This document shows positions 7,368 through 9,255 of a stretch of DNA of 9,255 nucleotides, one piece after another. The notes under the pieces were generated by a model. It made no database searches and had not been told where the DNA came from. It saw only the letters and a program-made list of their open reading frames with translations. The stretch comes from an uncultured Pseudomonas sp. (GTDB lineage: Bacteria > Pseudomonadota > Gammaproteobacteria > Pseudomonadales > Pseudomonadaceae). Numbering within the stretch: position 1 is the first letter of the stretch; the number at the start of each line of letters is the position of its first letter. The stretch spans positions 1 through 9,255 of the forward strand of contig CAMPJN010000130.1 in assembly GCA_946886875.1 (NCBI GenBank). Direction: 5' to 3'. Position numbers and translations under genes: made by a program.

Positions 7368-7946
7368 TTATATCTCAAGTTTGCGCGCGGCAGGGATGTC
7401 GCCCATACGCCAACGGCGCACGGCTTTTTGGAAGAACAGACTATTAGGCACCTGAACCCAGGTTCCAGTGCCCTCTTCGCTGAGGTCTTCGAGGGTGGTG
7501 TAAAACAGGTTGATCGATTGCACCCGGCCTTTGACTCCGGGCTTGTCGGCGCTTTCGATGATTTCCACGCAGTCGCCGATACGAAACGGCGAGAGGGTGA
7601 CGATCAACAAGGCGCAGAACATATTGGAGAGCACGCTCCAGATCGCGAAAAAGGCTATTGCCGCCACCGCGACGAAGCCGGTCAGGGCCGTCCACAAGAC
7701 CTGCGCGGAAACCCCCAGGCGCTCCAGCACCAACATCAGCGCACTCCCCATGATCAACCAGCGCAGGACGCCGCGCAGCGGCAACAACAACTGTGCCGGC
7801 AACTGCGGGTAACGCGCGCCCAGGCGATGGGTGGCGCGGATCAGCAAGCGCTGCAACACCACCGCCAGCAGCAGGATCAGCAGCACCTGGGCGCCGCGGA
7901 TCAAGGGTTCGCTATAGACGCTCAACCATGCGGAGAGTTCGAGCAT
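7368..7946 (-). CDS. Small MscS-type mechanosensitive ion channel protein
   Basis: A 192-residue inner-membrane channel subunit of the MscS family, which opens under membrane tension in osmotic downshock. Hydrophobic segments lie near residues 15-36, 55-76 and 83-118; the last, rich in alanine and small residues (GFVAVAAIAFFAIWSVLSN), corresponds to the pore helix. The beta domain follows with PFRIGDCVEI (120-129), GRVQSINLFYTTLE (140-153) and VPNSLFFQKAV (166-176), all MscS landmarks. It lacks the larger C-terminal alpha/beta domain of E. coli MscS (286 residues), as in other short members. The ATG (7946-7944) overlaps the ABC-F stop as TGATG, with GGAGG ten bases upstream, so it is translationally coupled. 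The TerC gene starts 2 bp after its TAA. Confidence 0.9.
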   Translation of the reverse strand: MLELSAWLSVYSEPLIRGAQVLLILLLAVVLQRLLIRATHRLGARYPQLPAQLLLPLRGVLRWLIMGSALMLVLERLGVSAQVLWTALTGFVAVAAIAFFAIWSVLSNMFCALLIVTLSPFRIGDCVEIIESADKPGVKGRVQSINLFYTTLEDLSEEGTGTWVQVPNSLFFQKAVRRWRMGDIPAARKLEI

Positions 7947-9255
7947 CAGCTGACCGCCTCCAGTTCCGCTTGCAAGGCTTCGAGCGTTTCCAGTGCCGAC
8001 AACCAGCGTTCTTCCAGGTCCGCTTCGCGGCTCTTCAACTTAGCCTGCTCGGCCAGCGCGTCGCGCAGGTCGTTCTTGCGCGCCGCCTCGTAGATGCCGC
8101 TGTCGCCCAGGCGGGCCTCCACGGCAGCAAGTTGCTGATGCAGCTGCCCCAGCTCCTTCTCCAGCTTGTCGGCTTCACGCTTGTGCGGCGCCAGCTGCTG
8201 ACGCAGCGCTGCCGCAACCTGGCGCTGGGCGCGCTTGTCGGTCTTGTCCAGATTGACCTCGCCGCCAGCCTGCGGCGCCTGCTGACGCACCCGGTAATCC
8301 ACCAACCAGCGCGCGTAGTCCTCCAGATCGCCGTCGAAGGCTTGCACACGGCCATCGGCGACCAGGAAGAATTCGTCGGTAGTGCTTTTCAACAGATGGC
8401 GGTCGTGGGACACCACCACCACCGCCCCGGCGAATTCCTGCAGCGCCATGGTCAAGGCCAGACGCATTTCCAAGTCGAGGTGGTTGGTCGGTTCGTCGAG
8501 CAGCAGCAGATTGGGCTTGCACCAGGCGATCAGCGCCAGCGCCAGGCGGGCTTTCTCGCCACCGGAAAAATTCAGCACCGGTTCGTCGCAACGCGGGCCG
8601 CGGAAATCGAAACCGCCGAGGAAGTCGCGCAGGGTCTGCTCGCGCTCGGTCGGCGCCAGGCGCTGGAAGTGCAGCAGCGGGCTGGCCTTGTCGTCCAAAG
8701 CGTCGAGCTGGTGTTGGGCGAAATAGCCGACCACCAGATTCTCCCCACGCTGCAAACGGCCGCCGATGGGCTGCAACTCGCCAGCGAGGGTTTTGATCAG
8801 GGTCGACTTGCCAGCGCCATTAGGGCCGAGCAGGCCCAGACGCGCACCCGGCGCCAGCTGCAGCTTGACCTGTTCCAGCACCACCTTGTCGCCATAGCCG
8901 AGACGGCCTTCACTGAGATCCAGCAGCGGGCTGGAGATCTTGTCGGCTTCGCGGAAGCTGAAGTCGAACGGCGAGTCGACATGGGCCGCGGACAGTTCTT
9001 CCATGCGCTCCAGGGCCTTGATCCGGCTCTGCGCCTGGCGCGCCTTGGTCGCTTGGGCCTTGAAGCGGGCAATGTATTTTTCCATGTGCGCGCGTTGCGC
9101 CTGCTGCTTCTCGTAGGCCTGTTGCTGCTGGGCCAGACGCTCGGCACGGGTCCGTTCGAAAGCCGAATAGCCACCGCGATAGAGGGTCAGCTTGCGCTGT
9201 TCGACATGGGCGACATGATCGACCACGGCATCGAGAAAATCGCGGTCGTGGGAAA
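7946..9255 (-). CDS. yheS: ABC-F family ATPase (YheS type), N-terminus beyond the window
   Basis: Soluble ribosome-associated ATPase with two ABC cassettes, no membrane domain; ABC-F proteins act at the ribosomal E site and relieve stalled translation. The visible 435 residues begin SHDRDFLD at 9253, the H-loop of cassette 1, so the first cassette is mostly outside. Next come a long charged, glutamine-rich helical linker (about 9190-8980), the P-site tRNA interaction region of the family, then cassette 2: Walker A GPNGAGKST (8827-8801), signature FSGGEKARL (about 8569-8543), Walker B LLLDEPTNHLDL (about 8506-8471) and H-loop SHDRH (about 8410-8396). A predicted coiled coil fills the last 110 residues. 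The segment GYFAQHQLDAL and FDGDLEDYARWL match E. coli YheS (637 residues), supporting that subgroup over Uup or EttA. The stop TGA overlaps the channel gene start. Confidence 0.93.
   Translation of the reverse strand, partial: SHDRDFLDAVVDHVAHVEQRKLTLYRGGYSAFERTRAERLAQQQQAYEKQQAQRAHMEKYIARFKAQATKARQAQSRIKALERMEELSAAHVDSPFDFSFREADKISSPLLDLSEGRLGYGDKVVLEQVKLQLAPGARLGLLGPNGAGKSTLIKTLAGELQPIGGRLQRGENLVVGYFAQHQLDALDDKASPLLHFQRLAPTEREQTLRDFLGGFDFRGPRCDEPVLNFSGGEKARLALALIAWCKPNLLLLDEPTNHLDLEMRLALTMALQEFAGAVVVVSHDRHLLKSTTDEFFLVADGRVQAFDGDLEDYARWLVDYRVRQQAPQAGGEVNLDKTDKRAQRQVAAALRQQLAPHKREADKLEKELGQLHQQLAAVEARLGDSGIYEAARKNDLRDALAEQAKLKSREADLEERWLSALETLEALQAELEAVS

Overview
The window reads as a block of conserved core chromosome from a GC-rich gammaproteobacterium, almost certainly a Pseudomonas. 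The main grounds are a cysteine-free, magnesium-type HemB whose length (337 residues) and catalytic lysine numbering (K205, K260) fit the Pseudomonas enzyme, a ppk gene directly behind hemB, and a run of familiar Pseudomonas neighbours (elbB, a YigI-type thioesterase, a YaiI/DUF188 protein, a LysE/RhtB exporter, a TerC-family protein, a small MscS-type channel and a YheS-type ABC-F ATPase). There is no phage, transposon, tRNA, rRNA or CRISPR signal.

Layout. Positions 1-1529, minus strand: hemB followed 22 bp later by the start of ppk, evidently one operon. A well-formed Pho-type promoter lies upstream of hemB at 1569-1602. The ppk copy is broken. About 144 N-terminal codons join directly, and out of frame, to a stretch that reads as a much later part of Ppk (junction near 59-60), so most of the head domain is missing and the reading frame ends early. 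Positions 1530-1940 are a 411 bp divergent intergenic region holding the hemB-ppk promoter and several candidate control elements for elbB. Positions 1941-5406, plus strand: elbB (DJ-1-like), a yigI-type hotdog acyl-CoA thioesterase, and a 709-residue MHYT-GGDEF-EAL membrane protein for cyclic-di-GMP turnover. Positions 5391-9255, minus strand, read from right to left: the C-terminal two thirds of a YheS-type ABC-F ATPase (cut by the window edge), an MscS-like channel overlapping it by one base, a TerC-family membrane protein 2 bp further on, an intrinsic terminator, a LysE/RhtB exporter and a YaiI/DUF188 protein. The yaiI gene and the MHYT gene converge and their 3' ends overlap by 16 bp.

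How it fits together. hemB makes porphobilinogen for haem, and ppk would make polyphosphate; the Pho-type promoter implies phosphate control of both. The ABC-F, MscS and TerC genes form a tight, probably co-transcribed unit joining ribosome-associated and membrane functions. The MHYT protein probably senses a gas or metal ion at the membrane and sets local cyclic-di-GMP levels.

The most notable points are the ppk lesion (real deletion or assembly artefact near a sequence end), the Pho-type promoter, the altered GGDEF active site and inhibitory site in the MHYT protein, and the control-element cluster upstream of elbB. I did not find a convincing new multi-gene system.
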